The notes under the pieces were generated by a model. That model searched no databases. It was not told the DNA's origin and worked only from the letters and a program-made list of their open reading frames with translations. The position numbers and the translations under genes are program-made. DNA of 64,000 nt. It comes from Mycolicibacterium rhodesiae NBB3. GTDB lineage: Bacteria; Actinomycetota; Actinomycetes; Mycobacteriales; Mycobacteriaceae. Shown here in pieces: positions 24,661 to 33,294 of the stretch (position 1 is the first letter of the stretch; the number at the start of each line of letters is the position of its first letter). Location of the stretch: the NCBI RefSeq assembly GCF_000230895.2, contig NC_016604.1:3968001-4032000 (forward strand), in the 5' to 3' direction.

Positions 24661-25556
24661 CAACCCGCCTCCATTGCTTCCGATGTATTCCTCTTCGCGG
24701 CAACGCAATCCCCGACGAATGCCAAGACCGCCTCATGATAGGAGGCCGCGTTGTGCGACAGGGACATGTTGTGTCCGGTGCCGGCCTGCTCATTGGTCAC
24801 GAATCGCGGTGACGAGGTGAACATCGCTGCGATCTGCGCCATCGTGTCCGCATCTGACCGCCACACCCGTTCGTGCTCGGCGATGCTGAACTGCACAGGC
24901 ACCCGCACATGCGGTGCGAGCGCGGGAAAGTCCTGCCGCGGCCAGCTTCGAGTCATGCCCGCCTCGTAGAGTGCGCCGGTCGAGGAATTCGTCATTCCGG
25001 ACAACACGTCGGGCGGATACAGCTCCGCGGGCTGCCACAGCACCTCACGCAGCCCGGTCGGACGTCCCGTCGCCGTCGCGGATTTCATGATCTCGGCCAT
25101 CGCCGCGTCGTACTGCACACCGGTACCCGCCAACTCGAGTCCGATCAGGTTCGCCCGCTCAGCTCGATCATCGCCTGCCATCCGCACGGTCAGTTCGCAG
25201 CCGGCCGAATGGCCGACGAGGAACAGGCCCGCCCCGCGCGGGTTCGCGCCGAGGATCTTTTCGATCGCGCCATAGGCCAGCGCGATGCGCTGCTCGGGCC
25301 GCTCCATGGCGTCGGGATAGGGCGCTGAACTCCCGTAGCCTGGCCGATCGAGCGCCACCATCGTGTAGCCGCTGTCCGCGCCCATGCGCAACAGTGACAA
25401 CTCGGGGTGCCCGGGACAGTCGAAATACGCTGCGGTGCTTGACCCGCCGTGGAACGCGACGACGACGGCCTTGGGGTCGTCGACCGCTGCGATGAGTCCT
25501 GACATCGGGACGCCGTCGACGAAGACGACGCGTGGGCGCACAGCCGCGTCGGTCAC
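24660..25556 (-). CDS. Alpha/beta hydrolase
   Basis: 298 residues. VVAFHGGSST (oxyanion), ALDRPGYGSS, nucleophile elbow FLVGHSAGCELT and terminal GTGHNMSLS for the His are seen. A thioesterase, lactonase or C-C hydrolase role is possible; the substrate cannot be read. Both ends overlap neighbours by four bases or fewer, tying it to the DUF35-thiolase operon. Confidence 0.88.
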   Translation of the reverse strand: MTDAAVRPRVVFVDGVPMSGLIAAVDDPKAVVVAFHGGSSTAAYFDCPGHPELSLLRMGADSGYTMVALDRPGYGSSAPYPDAMERPEQRIALAYGAIEKILGANPRGAGLFLVGHSAGCELTVRMAGDDRAERANLIGLELAGTGVQYDAAMAEIMKSATATGRPTGLREVLWQPAELYPPDVLSGMTNSSTGALYEAGMTRSWPRQDFPALAPHVRVPVQFSIAEHERVWRSDADTMAQIAAMFTSSPRFVTNEQAGTGHNMSLSHNAASYHEAVLAFVGDCVAAKRNTSEAMEAG

Positions 25557-27196
25557 CCTTCTGTCCGCATCAGGATCGCACCACTCGGGGTGAGGCCGCC
25601 GCTGCTGACCACCGCGACGCGGGCATCTTTCACCTGCCGCTCGCCGCCGTCACCGCGCAACTGGGTGACCGCTTCGTGAATCAGGCCCATACCGTGAGTG
25701 CGGCCGTGGGAGAGCTGGCCGCCGTGCGTGTTCAGCGGGATCACCCCGTCGCGCGCGATGGCCTTTCCGCCGTCCAGGAAGTCCTTCGCTTCTCCGATTC
25801 CGCAGAACCCGAGCGCCTCCAGCCAAGAAAGGCAGTTGAACGAGAAGCCGTCGTAGAGCTCGGCAACATCGACATCCTTGGACCGCAACGATGTTCGCGT
25901 CCACAGGTGGGCGGCCTGGCCCAGGACCTGTGGTTCGTGGGTCATCGTGGTCTGGTCCCAATCGGTGCGTTCGACGATCTGGGTGCCAACGGCCTCGAAC
26001 AGCACCGGCTTGCGCGGCATGTCCTTCGCGGCGTCGATCGCCGACACGATCACCGCGACGGCGCCGTCGCAGGGGACGTCGCAGTCGTAGAGACCGAACG
26101 GTGTCGTGATCGGTCGGGCGTTCAGGTAGTCGTCCATGGTCATCGGATCGCGATAGATCGCCGTCGGATTCAGCGCGGCGTTCGCGCGCTGGTTCAAGGC
26201 GATCCAGCCGAGCGTCTCCCGTGTCGTTCCATAGCGCTGAAAGTGCCTCTGCGCGTTGAGGGCGAGGACGTGCGCCGCCGACGTCGCGCCGAAGGGCATC
26301 TGCCAGCTCGACGTACGCGGACCACCCGGCGGGCTGGCCTTGCCCTCCTTCATCAGCTGCTGGAAGGTCGCCTCCCACAGTGTGCGGAAGCACAGCACGT
26401 GGCGAGCCATACCGGTGGCGATGGCCATCATGGCGGCGATGACGGACCCGCCGGGACCGAACGTGTCCATGCCGCCGTTGATCCAGGTCGGGCGGATGCC
26501 CAGCGCGCCCTCGAGAGCGGTCACGCCGCCCTCGCCCATGCCGGCGATGTCGAGGCCCGGGTAGGTCGACAGCCCGTCGATGTCGTCGAACGTCAAACCC
26601 GCGTCGGCGATGGCTTCTTCGCATGCATCGATGGTCAACGACAACGGCGGCACCATCAGGCGGCGGCCGAGCCGCGATGCGCCGATGCCGGTGATCGCGG
26701 AGTGTTCCTCGAACTTCGCGGTCGTCAGTGGTGCGCTCACATAGCGGGCGAAGTCGGTGGGCGCGATCTCGTCGGCGGGCAGCGGACCGGTCTGCTTGTC
26801 GGCGCTGGGGCGGAAGTTCGGCAGCCAGACGTCTTCGATCTTCTCGAAGGTGACTTCGACCGTCTGGCCGAGTTCCAGCTCGTCGGGGTCGCACTCGACG
26901 ATGTTGGTGGTCAGGCGAACTCGCGGGTCCTCGACGACGGCGACCTGTGCTACGACGTAGGGCGGGGGAAGGTCGGGAAAGCCGAACCGATGGTTCACCG
27001 TGAAGGCCGACAGCGTCGCCAGTCCCGACACGTCGCGCACACCCATGTTGCGGCCGCGGCAGTACCGGCAGACCGGCTGCGGTGGGTGGATCAGCGCGTT
27101 GCAGTCACCGCATTCCTGGATGCGCAGGACGCCGTCACCGCCCGCGGTCCAGAAGAACTCGTTCTGGGCGTTGAGTTCGGGGAGCGGGCGGGTCAC
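25553..27196 (-). CDS. Fusion of DUF35 (Zn ribbon/OB fold) and thiolase-like lipid-transfer protein; probable retro-aldolase
   Basis: 547 residues. Residues 1-140 are a DUF35 module: Zn ribbon Cys29, Cys32, Cys43, Cys46, then an OB fold. From about 165 to the end is a thiolase fold of the SCP2/Ltp type (AITGIGASRLG, GGMDTFGPGGS, NTHGGQLSHGRTHGMG). The Cys nucleophile site reads GPGGS, so classical thiolysis is unlikely. In sterol side-chain degradation, Ltp2-type proteins with a DUF35 partner perform retro-aldol cleavage; here both parts are one chain. It is in an operon with a ferredoxin, NuoF-like protein, hydrolase and dehydrogenases. Confidence 0.88.
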   Translation of the reverse strand: MTRPLPELNAQNEFFWTAGGDGVLRIQECGDCNALIHPPQPVCRYCRGRNMGVRDVSGLATLSAFTVNHRFGFPDLPPPYVVAQVAVVEDPRVRLTTNIVECDPDELELGQTVEVTFEKIEDVWLPNFRPSADKQTGPLPADEIAPTDFARYVSAPLTTAKFEEHSAITGIGASRLGRRLMVPPLSLTIDACEEAIADAGLTFDDIDGLSTYPGLDIAGMGEGGVTALEGALGIRPTWINGGMDTFGPGGSVIAAMMAIATGMARHVLCFRTLWEATFQQLMKEGKASPPGGPRTSSWQMPFGATSAAHVLALNAQRHFQRYGTTRETLGWIALNQRANAALNPTAIYRDPMTMDDYLNARPITTPFGLYDCDVPCDGAVAVIVSAIDAAKDMPRKPVLFEAVGTQIVERTDWDQTTMTHEPQVLGQAAHLWTRTSLRSKDVDVAELYDGFSFNCLSWLEALGFCGIGEAKDFLDGGKAIARDGVIPLNTHGGQLSHGRTHGMGLIHEAVTQLRGDGGERQVKDARVAVVSSGGLTPSGAILMRTEG

Positions 27197-27504
27197 CGGA
27201 CGAATTCCGAGATCGCTTCGTTGTCATCGGTGTTCGGGTGCGGTTCGGGAGCCTCGTTGGCGTCGTGTCGCGCCGTGCCGTCGTTGGACGGCCGGTGCTC
27301 ACCCATGTAGATGATCGCGTGGACGGGGCAGTCGAGCAGAGCGCGCATCACCGCGTCGCGGTCCTTCTCGGGTACCGTTCCATCGCCGATCAGCGATGCG
27401 TAGCCCCAGTCGTCGAGTGAGAAGTACCCCGGCGCGTGCTTGGCGCAGATGCCGAAGCCGTCGCACTGCGTCCGATCGAGGCGAATCCTCAAGCCGTCAC
27501 TCAT
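27193..27504 (-). CDS. 3Fe-4S-type ferredoxin with C-terminal extension
   Basis: 103 residues. Cluster Cys14, Cys20, Cys59 with Ala24 at the fourth position (CDGFGICAKHAP ... CPVHAI). After the core comes an unusual hydrophilic tail of about 35 residues rich in Asn, Asp, Glu and Pro. It overlaps the NuoF-like gene upstream by 8 bases and the thiolase fusion downstream by 4. It is the likely electron partner of the NuoF-like flavoprotein rather than of an adjacent P450. Confidence 0.9.
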   Translation of the reverse strand: MSDGLRIRLDRTQCDGFGICAKHAPGYFSLDDWGYASLIGDGTVPEKDRDAVMRALLDCPVHAIIYMGEHRPSNDGTARHDANEAPEPHPNTDDNEAISEFVR

Positions 27505-28798
27505 GTCCCATCGCCTCCACTTCGTAGGGTCGCACCGCGTTGAATGCGCCGGCTTGGCAGGACGGGCAGTCGTTGGCCAGATGACCTGCCACCAATTGCG
27601 GGAACTGGCGCAGCAGGCTCGCCGCGACGTTCGTGGCGCCGTCGAGGGTGCCGCACGCCCCGCGACCGCGCAGCACCACCGACCAGCGTTCCAACCGTGT
27701 CACATCCTCCTGGGTCGCGACCCCGTCGCGCAGCGCGGAGGTGACGGCGGCCATGGCAGCGGTGCCGTTGAAGCACGAACCGCACTGGCCGGCGTTCTCG
27801 CGATCGAAGTAGGACAGCACCGAGGCGGCCACGGCGAGCGGGCAGTCGTCGGTGAGGATGGAGATCGCCCCGCATCCCAGACCACTGCCGAGCCGGCGAA
27901 GGGTTTCGTGATCCAGGGTCGCATCGAGGATGTCGGTGTTGACCAGCCCCGCGAAGTAACCGCCCATCAGCACGCCGCGCACCGAATCCGCTGCGACTCC
28001 GTGCAACGTCAGCAACTCGGAAAACAGTGCGCCATGGGGGATTTCGTAGAGGGCGGCGGGCTTGCCGCCGCCCGTGATGGTCGCCAGGAACGTTCCGGGC
28101 GACATCGGCGTTCCGACTGTGCGGAAACTCTGCGAGCCCTGCTCGTGAATGTAGGGCAGGTTGGCCAGCGTCTCGACGTTGCTCACAGTGGTCGGCAGAC
28201 CCGACACGCCCTCCTCGAACGGGCGCGGTGGTTTGTCGGTCGGTTTGGCCGGGCCGCCGTTGATGCGTCGGACAGCCGCCGTTTCTTCACCTGCGACGTA
28301 GGTGGGCTCGACGAGCACCACGCTGACGTCCGTGGCCCCGAAGGCCTGCGAGTCCAACTGGGACAGTGCGCTGTTCACCGCGGTTGCCGACGGCTCGTCG
28401 GAGACGTAGATCACCGCACGGCTCGCGTTGACTATCGCGGCGGCCAGGCGTAACCCGTCCAGGACCAGGTGCGGCCGGTTGCGCAACAGCCAACGGTCTT
28501 TGACCGAAGCGGGTTCCCCCTCCTCGCCGTTGGCGACGATGACGGTCTCTATGCCCCGCCGGCCGGTATCGCGCACCGTGCGCAGCTTGGTCCCCATCGG
28601 AAAGGCTGCACCGCCGCGGCCCAGCAGGCCCGACAGGTCGACCTGCTCGAGCAATGCGTCGGGGTCGGTCAGCGGCCGGTAGCCGCCGGCCTGCACGTAC
28701 TCGGCCAGCTCCTCGGGTCCCACCTGCGCCGGCCGCAGCAGTCGCGGCGCACAGTCCGGCCATACAGCGACCGTGAGATCGGTTGCGGTGGTGGTCAT
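27497..28798 (-). CDS. NuoF-like FMN/NADH-binding iron-sulfur flavoprotein (SLBB domain)
   Basis: 433 residues from the ATG at 28798; an ATG at 28816 would add six. FMN/NADH motifs are LLGRGGAAFPMGTK (58-71) and VIVANGEEGEP (86-96), followed by an SLBB-like region and an iron-sulfur domain. Cys339 and Cys342 (GQCGSC) lack the third Cys of normal NuoF; Cys382, Cys411 and Cys414 (NDCPSC) may complete a cluster. There is no NuoE/NuoG partner. Encoded directly with a ferredoxin, it may be an NADH:ferredoxin oxidoreductase. Confidence 0.85.
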   Translation of the reverse strand: MTTTATDLTVAVWPDCAPRLLRPAQVGPEELAEYVQAGGYRPLTDPDALLEQVDLSGLLGRGGAAFPMGTKLRTVRDTGRRGIETVIVANGEEGEPASVKDRWLLRNRPHLVLDGLRLAAAIVNASRAVIYVSDEPSATAVNSALSQLDSQAFGATDVSVVLVEPTYVAGEETAAVRRINGGPAKPTDKPPRPFEEGVSGLPTTVSNVETLANLPYIHEQGSQSFRTVGTPMSPGTFLATITGGGKPAALYEIPHGALFSELLTLHGVAADSVRGVLMGGYFAGLVNTDILDATLDHETLRRLGSGLGCGAISILTDDCPLAVAASVLSYFDRENAGQCGSCFNGTAAMAAVTSALRDGVATQEDVTRLERWSVVLRGRGACGTLDGATNVAASLLRQFPQLVAGHLANDCPSCQAGAFNAVRPYEVEAMGHE

Positions 28799-28852
28799 CG
28801 GGCCTCCAGTGGGCATGCGGCACGTCCGTGCCCTCTGGATAGGCTGACGGAC

Positions 28853-29326
28853 ATGAGGACTGCCGTGGTGCGTGTCGGTGTCGATTCGGCCGGCGAACTC
28901 GCCCCCGCGCAGTTAACCGATGGCATGGCACGCCTCCGCGAATCGGCCGCCGCGGCGGATGTCGAGGTCGTGGAGAACAACCTCGTCGGCCTCCCGCCGC
29001 AACGACGCGAGGTGGAGTTGTTGATCGCGGGCGACGATGCCGCAGAACTCGAGCGGATCGCGGTCGCCCTGTGCGCCAACGCGTTCGGCACCGTACCGGT
29101 GCCCGGTGTGCTGACCTTCATCAGTCGCGGAACCGACGACGACGCCCACGGCGTGCTGGCGGGATTCGGACTGGCCGGCGATGTCGAACGCACCGCAGGC
29201 GACGACGGCTGGGACGTGGTGCACGTGACGTTGCGCAAGTCCGACCTCGAGCGTGTGCCCGAGAGCCGCGTCCACACCGCGCTCGAGGCGTCGCTCAACT
29301 GCGAAGTGCACATCCGAACGATCTAG
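28853..29326 (+). CDS. Conserved hypothetical protein of unknown function
   Basis: 157 residues from the ATG at 28853. A -10-like TAGGCT at 28840-28845 lies close enough to suggest a leaderless message. No signal peptide or membrane span. Sequence such as VENNLVGLPPQRREVELLI and GVLTFISRGTDDDAHGVLAGFG suggests two alpha/beta repeats; no domain is recognised. It stands alone on the plus strand between two minus-strand operons and is divergent from the NuoF-like gene. Confidence 0.7.
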   Translation: MRTAVVRVGVDSAGELAPAQLTDGMARLRESAAAADVEVVENNLVGLPPQRREVELLIAGDDAAELERIAVALCANAFGTVPVPGVLTFISRGTDDDAHGVLAGFGLAGDVERTAGDDGWDVVHVTLRKSDLERVPESRVHTALEASLNCEVHIRTI

Positions 29327-29334
29327 CATCACGC

Positions 29335-30243
29335 TCAGTCGTCCAGGAACTTCAGGATCGCCGGCGCGGCCTGCACCCACGTGTCGAACAGGCAGAACTT
29401 CTTGCCCCCGCTGGCGGCGAACCTCTCACCCGCGCGCTCCCAGGCGTCCTCCGGCCACGGCGGGTCGATCAGCGTCGAGCCCTTGATGAGGCAGCTCACC
29501 TCCAGCGAGGTGCGCTTGGGATGGTCCCAGTCGTTCTCGCCGCCCCGGATGATCAACGTCGGAACGACGATGTTGTCGAACATCTCGTCCTCGACACCGG
29601 GGATGGTCTGGCCCGGCTTCGGTACGAACGCATTGAGCCAGCGCCGCATCAGCTTGAGGAACTCGTCGACGTCGAGGGCGCGGAAACGCGCCTCGTTGTC
29701 CGGATTCTCGGCGATGCGTTCCTTCCACTCGGGAACGTGCAGCAGGCCTTCGACTCCCAGGCCCTTGGCGGCGAGGATGCTCGGTACCACATAGTGCCCA
29801 CCGAGCACGAACGAACCGTAGACCCCGCCGACGATGTTCCACACCACCAGCTTTCGCACGATCTCCGGGTAGAGCATGGTGGTCAGCATCGAGTCACGCG
29901 CCCCGCCGGAACCGCCCGCAATCACGCACGGCCCGATGTCGAGCCCGGTGATCAACGCGTGCAGCGTCTCGGCGCGCATATGGGATTCACTCTTGCCGTA
30001 GAACTGCACATCCGACTTGCCGCAGTTCGGCCGGTCCCACAGCAGGACGCGATAGCCGCCCTCCGCCAGTGCCTCGGCCAGCGGCCGTAGGCCGGGGATG
30101 TCCTTGCTGAAGCGGCCGCCCGGCGTCAGCGCGATGAATTCGCCCTCCTCGCCGAGGATTTCGTAGACGACGCGGCCACCCTTGTATTCGAACGTCTTCT
30201 CGTTCGGCAGCAGCGTCAGGCCCGCGGAATCTGTGGATGTCAT
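29335..30243 (-). CDS. Alpha/beta hydrolase
   Basis: 302 residues from the ATG at 30243 (MTSTDSAGLTLLP). Nucleophile elbow VIAGGSGGARDS, DRPNCGKSD, a late acid region LIIRGGENDWDHP. It resembles the meta-cleavage-product/haloalkane hydrolase group. The frame is open further upstream over a strong hairpin, but that part looks non-coding. It follows the Rieske ferredoxin in the same direction. Confidence 0.88.
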   Translation of the reverse strand: MTSTDSAGLTLLPNEKTFEYKGGRVVYEILGEEGEFIALTPGGRFSKDIPGLRPLAEALAEGGYRVLLWDRPNCGKSDVQFYGKSESHMRAETLHALITGLDIGPCVIAGGSGGARDSMLTTMLYPEIVRKLVVWNIVGGVYGSFVLGGHYVVPSILAAKGLGVEGLLHVPEWKERIAENPDNEARFRALDVDEFLKLMRRWLNAFVPKPGQTIPGVEDEMFDNIVVPTLIIRGGENDWDHPKRTSLEVSCLIKGSTLIDPPWPEDAWERAGERFAASGGKKFCLFDTWVQAAPAILKFLDD

Positions 30244-30274
30244 GACACACCTTCCCGAGCGTGCGGAAACTTGA

Positions 30275-30313
30275 GGGACGTGTCGGCGTGTCGTCTGCAG
30301 ACACGCACGTCCC
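30275..30313. terminator. Strong hairpin between Rieske ferredoxin and hydrolase genes
   Basis: GGGACGTG (30275-30282) pairs with CACGTCCC (30306-30313), and CGTGTC (30287-30292) pairs with GACACG (30300-30305), leaving a 4-base bulge and 7-base loop. No U-tract follows. It could be a terminator, attenuator or processing site within the minus-strand operon. Confidence 0.5.
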
Positions 30314-30349
30314 CAGCTTGCGCGGGGGCCCACGCGGGCAGGAAAAGAG

Positions 30350-30739
30350 TCATGCCTGCACCAACACATCGTTTCCGACCACCCGCACGGGATACGTGCG
30401 AATGCTCCACTCCGGTTTGACCGCTGTCGTGCCCGTCGCCAACTCGAAACCCCATTGGTGCCAGGGACAGTAGATGTACTCGAGGTCGCGCACCATCACC
30501 GCATCGCCCGGAACATCGTCGTCGACGATTGTGCGGCCGCGGGGACGACCCGAACACAGTGGGCCGCCCTCGTGCGGGCAGTAGTTCGCGATGGCATAGA
30601 ACGTGCCATTGACGTTGTAGACGCCGACGCCGTGCCGGCCGATGGGCACCAGTTTGTGTGTGCCCGGCGGGATCTCGTCGACGGTGGCGACGACGTGTTC
30701 GCGCCCTTGCGCAAGCCGGGGCGTCTTCTGCTCGTCCAA
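30350..30739 (-). CDS. Rieske 2Fe-2S ferredoxin-type protein
   Basis: 129 residues. Cluster ligands Cys54/His56 (YCPHEGGPLC) and Cys91/His94 (YCPWHQWGF). The protein is a lone Rieske domain, longer than a minimal ferredoxin, with no catalytic iron domain. It starts one base after the amidohydrolase stop codon. It may donate electrons to an oxygenase encoded elsewhere in the island. Confidence 0.92.
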   Translation of the reverse strand: MDEQKTPRLAQGREHVVATVDEIPPGTHKLVPIGRHGVGVYNVNGTFYAIANYCPHEGGPLCSGRPRGRTIVDDDVPGDAVMVRDLEYIYCPWHQWGFELATGTTAVKPEWSIRTYPVRVVGNDVLVQA

Positions 30740-30740
30740 C

Positions 30741-31883
30741 TCAGAACACCCGCACCTGGCCCTCGAGGGCCGGAACCGTCTCTGGCAGGTGGTAGGTCGC
30801 GATGCCGTTGCGGAACATCACCGCCTCGCGGGCGTACTCGGGCAGGTGCTTGACCAGCCAGCGGGGGTCGTCGAACGTCCAGTGCGGATAGTCGCTGCTG
30901 AACAGCAGGATCTTCTCGCACTCCATCCACTCGAACGCCCGGGTCAACTCGGTCTTGTCCTCGGGGTAGTCCAGCGGCTGGGTGGTGAACTTGATGTGGT
31001 CCTTGACGTACTCCGACGGCTTGCGCTTGATGTCCAGCCACGACTTGCGCGCTTCGTAGATGGCATCCATCCGCCACATCAGCGGCAGGATCCACGTGAA
31101 TGCGTGCTCCACCAGCACGATTCGCAGTGTCGGGAACCGGTCGAAGAGGCCGTCGAAGACCATGCTCATCACCTGGTTCGCGGCCAGCAGCGAATAGGTC
31201 ACCATGAAATCGTGGTTGTAGCTGGGGAATCCGACCGGCGGGATCGGCAGTTCCTCATGGTGGCTGCGCGACAAATGGCAACTGACGGTGATGTCGTGCT
31301 TGGTGGCCGCTTCCCAGATCGGGTTGTACTTGGGATCACCCCACGCCGGCCGAGGCTCGGCTTTGATCAGGATCTGCCCCATGTAAGGGTGTCCGGCCCA
31401 GCGCTCGATCTCGCGAGCGGAGTCCTCCGGCGCTTCGATCGCCGCGCAGATCGATCCCCGCCAGCGCTCGTGCCAGTTGTTGTGACTGTCGAGCCAGTGG
31501 TTGGCCTGCCAGTCGTTGAGCGCAACGCTCATCGCGTGGTTGACCTCGGGGAAGCGCGCCGGGTACGCCGCGGGCTCGAGGATGGCGATGTCGGCGCCGG
31601 CCTCCATGATCAGCTGTTTGAACGCCAAGTCGGGGTCGCTGCCCGCGAAGTTACCGTCCGAGGGGAAGGTGTCGAGGCGCATCGCATACGCGTGTGCGTA
31701 GTCCGGCGCGTCGTAGTAGATCTGGTCGCCGACTCGCCGCGTCAGGAAGTACTTGCTGCGCCACGGCTCCGGGATATAGGGCGTCAGCTCGCCGGCTTTC
31801 GGCGTCGGGTGCACGTCGGAGTCGACGCAGCGGACCGCGATGCGCTCCGCCGCGGGCTTTCGCTCTGACACTGTGGCCGTCAT
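30741..31883 (-). CDS. Amidohydrolase family 2 (ACMSD-like TIM barrel), copy 1
   Basis: 380 residues. N-terminal CVDSDVHPTP gives the first metal site (DxDxH); later candidate metal/catalytic residues are in TVSCHLSRSHHEE and LFSSDYPHWTFDDP. These mycobacterial ACMSD-like proteins occur in sterol and aromatic catabolic clusters and are metal-dependent hydrolases or decarboxylases. It is paralogous to the gene upstream. Confidence 0.9.
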   Translation of the reverse strand: MTATVSERKPAAERIAVRCVDSDVHPTPKAGELTPYIPEPWRSKYFLTRRVGDQIYYDAPDYAHAYAMRLDTFPSDGNFAGSDPDLAFKQLIMEAGADIAILEPAAYPARFPEVNHAMSVALNDWQANHWLDSHNNWHERWRGSICAAIEAPEDSAREIERWAGHPYMGQILIKAEPRPAWGDPKYNPIWEAATKHDITVSCHLSRSHHEELPIPPVGFPSYNHDFMVTYSLLAANQVMSMVFDGLFDRFPTLRIVLVEHAFTWILPLMWRMDAIYEARKSWLDIKRKPSEYVKDHIKFTTQPLDYPEDKTELTRAFEWMECEKILLFSSDYPHWTFDDPRWLVKHLPEYAREAVMFRNGIATYHLPETVPALEGQVRVF

Positions 31884-31911
31884 CGTGGCTCCTTCACTTC
31901 GAAGTCTTCTC

Positions 31912-32997
31912 TCACTGTGCTCCGACGCCGGCCCCGACGTCTATGCCGTACAGCTCGGCGGCGTTTCGCCAGCACAGTTTGTCGCGCTGTTCCTGCGAGT
32001 ACGCGGCGGGCACTTTCAGCTCGTTGAGCTGCCAGTGCGGGTAGCTCGACCCGTACATCACCATGTCGTCCTTGCCGGTGAACTCCAGCCATTCACCGGC
32101 GAATTCGACGTCGCCGGGTCCGTCCATCGCGCCCTGGATGAAGTAGGTGTGGCCCGGTAGATAGTCACTTGGCATCTTCGGCGCCCACGGCGTCTGCTCG
32201 AGGTGCGGACGACCGAAGCAGTCCATTCGCCACATGAACGGCGTCAGCAGATCCCCGGCGCCGTCGGCCCATACGAACTTCAGCGTGGGCATCCGCTCGA
32301 AGACGCCTTCGACGATGAGATTCATGTGGTGGTACAGGAAGTTGAGTGCCATGAAGCTGACGTAGTGCTCATAGGTCCGCGGGACCCCGTTCGGTGTCGG
32401 CGCGAACTGAACGCCCGCACCGACCTCGATGTGGACCGAGACCGGAAGATTCGCCTCGGCGGCCGCCTCCCACAGGGGCCAGTACTGCGGCTTGCCGTAC
32501 AGCTCGCGCGACTGCAGCGGAACGCCGATCTGCACGACGCGCGGATGGCTTGCGTACTTGGCGATTTCGCGGAGGGCTCCGGTGATGTCGTCGGGGTTGA
32601 CCCGGATGGTGCCCCGGAAGCGGTCGGCGTAGGGGTTGTCCTCCAGCCAGCGCGTCACCATGAGCTCGTTGTGCGCCGCGGCGATCGCGGTACCCAGATG
32701 ACGATCGGGCATGATGCCCCGCGTCATCGGGTGCAGGATCGCGATGTCGACGCCGCGGTCGCCGAACAACTGCTGGCCGACGAAGTCGGGATCTGAGCCG
32801 GGGTAGCGGCGTTCTCCCTCGGTGTTGGGCGCGTACTCGCCGCCGGGAGCGCCGTACCAGTCCATCTCGTAGTCCGGGAAGCCCCGGCTCTTGAACGGCT
32901 CGCGCATGAAGCTGCGCAGGTCCTTGTTCGACTTGCTGAAGATGTGCACGCTCGCGTCGATGACGGGCGTTTTACCCCCCTCGGATGGTGTGGTCAC
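31912..32997 (-). CDS. Amidohydrolase family 2 (ACMSD-like TIM barrel), copy 2
   Basis: 361 residues from the GTG at 32997. The metal site opens with VIDASVHIF (D-x-S-x-H), SVHIEVG gives a later His, and MYGSSYPHWQ replaces the SSDYPHW of copy 1: the Asp of that motif is Ser here. Copy 2 may therefore differ in catalysis. First gene of the minus-strand run down to 29335; the 28-base gap to copy 1 supports cotranscription. Confidence 0.88.
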   Translation of the reverse strand: MTTPSEGGKTPVIDASVHIFSKSNKDLRSFMREPFKSRGFPDYEMDWYGAPGGEYAPNTEGERRYPGSDPDFVGQQLFGDRGVDIAILHPMTRGIMPDRHLGTAIAAAHNELMVTRWLEDNPYADRFRGTIRVNPDDITGALREIAKYASHPRVVQIGVPLQSRELYGKPQYWPLWEAAAEANLPVSVHIEVGAGVQFAPTPNGVPRTYEHYVSFMALNFLYHHMNLIVEGVFERMPTLKFVWADGAGDLLTPFMWRMDCFGRPHLEQTPWAPKMPSDYLPGHTYFIQGAMDGPGDVEFAGEWLEFTGKDDMVMYGSSYPHWQLNELKVPAAYSQEQRDKLCWRNAAELYGIDVGAGVGAQ

Positions 32998-33111
32998 GCT
33001 TGAATCACCTCGGGCCTCCGATGTCCATCCGGACGGCCGGTGCGCACTTGAGGCTGGGACGTGCGCCGACGCCGGACATAAAGCCATAGTAAAGGCTTGT
33101 TCTTCAAAGGC

Positions 33112-33126
33112 AAGAATTGTGTTCTC
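33112..33126. promoter_or_regulatory. Weak operator-like site AAGAAT-N3-GTTCTC
   Basis: AAGAAT TGT GTTCTC is a partial match to the palindrome at 33236 and lies on the amidohydrolase side of the 297-base divergent gap (32998-33294). The gap holds no gene that I can support; it has this site, the strong site at 33236 and a ribosome binding site for 33295. Confidence 0.3.
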
Positions 33127-33235
33127 CAGCGGATCGCTTACTTCTTCGCAGGTCAGAGTGTGCGCTGGTCAGTCGCTTGGCGCTGCGGGCGTGAAACTGG
33201 GTAGTCGAATCCCGAGAACGATTACAGCATCTAAG

Positions 33236-33250
33236 GAGAATGTTATTCTC
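33236..33250. promoter_or_regulatory. Perfect operator GAGAAT-N3-ATTCTC before beta-oxidation operon
   Basis: GAGAAT GTT ATTCTC is a perfect six-base inverted repeat followed by GTG, 44 bases before the acyl-CoA dehydrogenase start at 33295. It is the cleanest copy of the element also seen at 16622 and 47698. Confidence 0.55.
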
Positions 33251-33294
33251 GTGCCAACCGACGGGGTACTGACGAGGTCCACAGGAGGCCACTG

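Noticed and set aside
25532..27310. 592-codon plus-strand open frame
   Set aside because: Exact antisense shadow of the DUF35-thiolase gene; Arg/Gly/His-rich with no motif.
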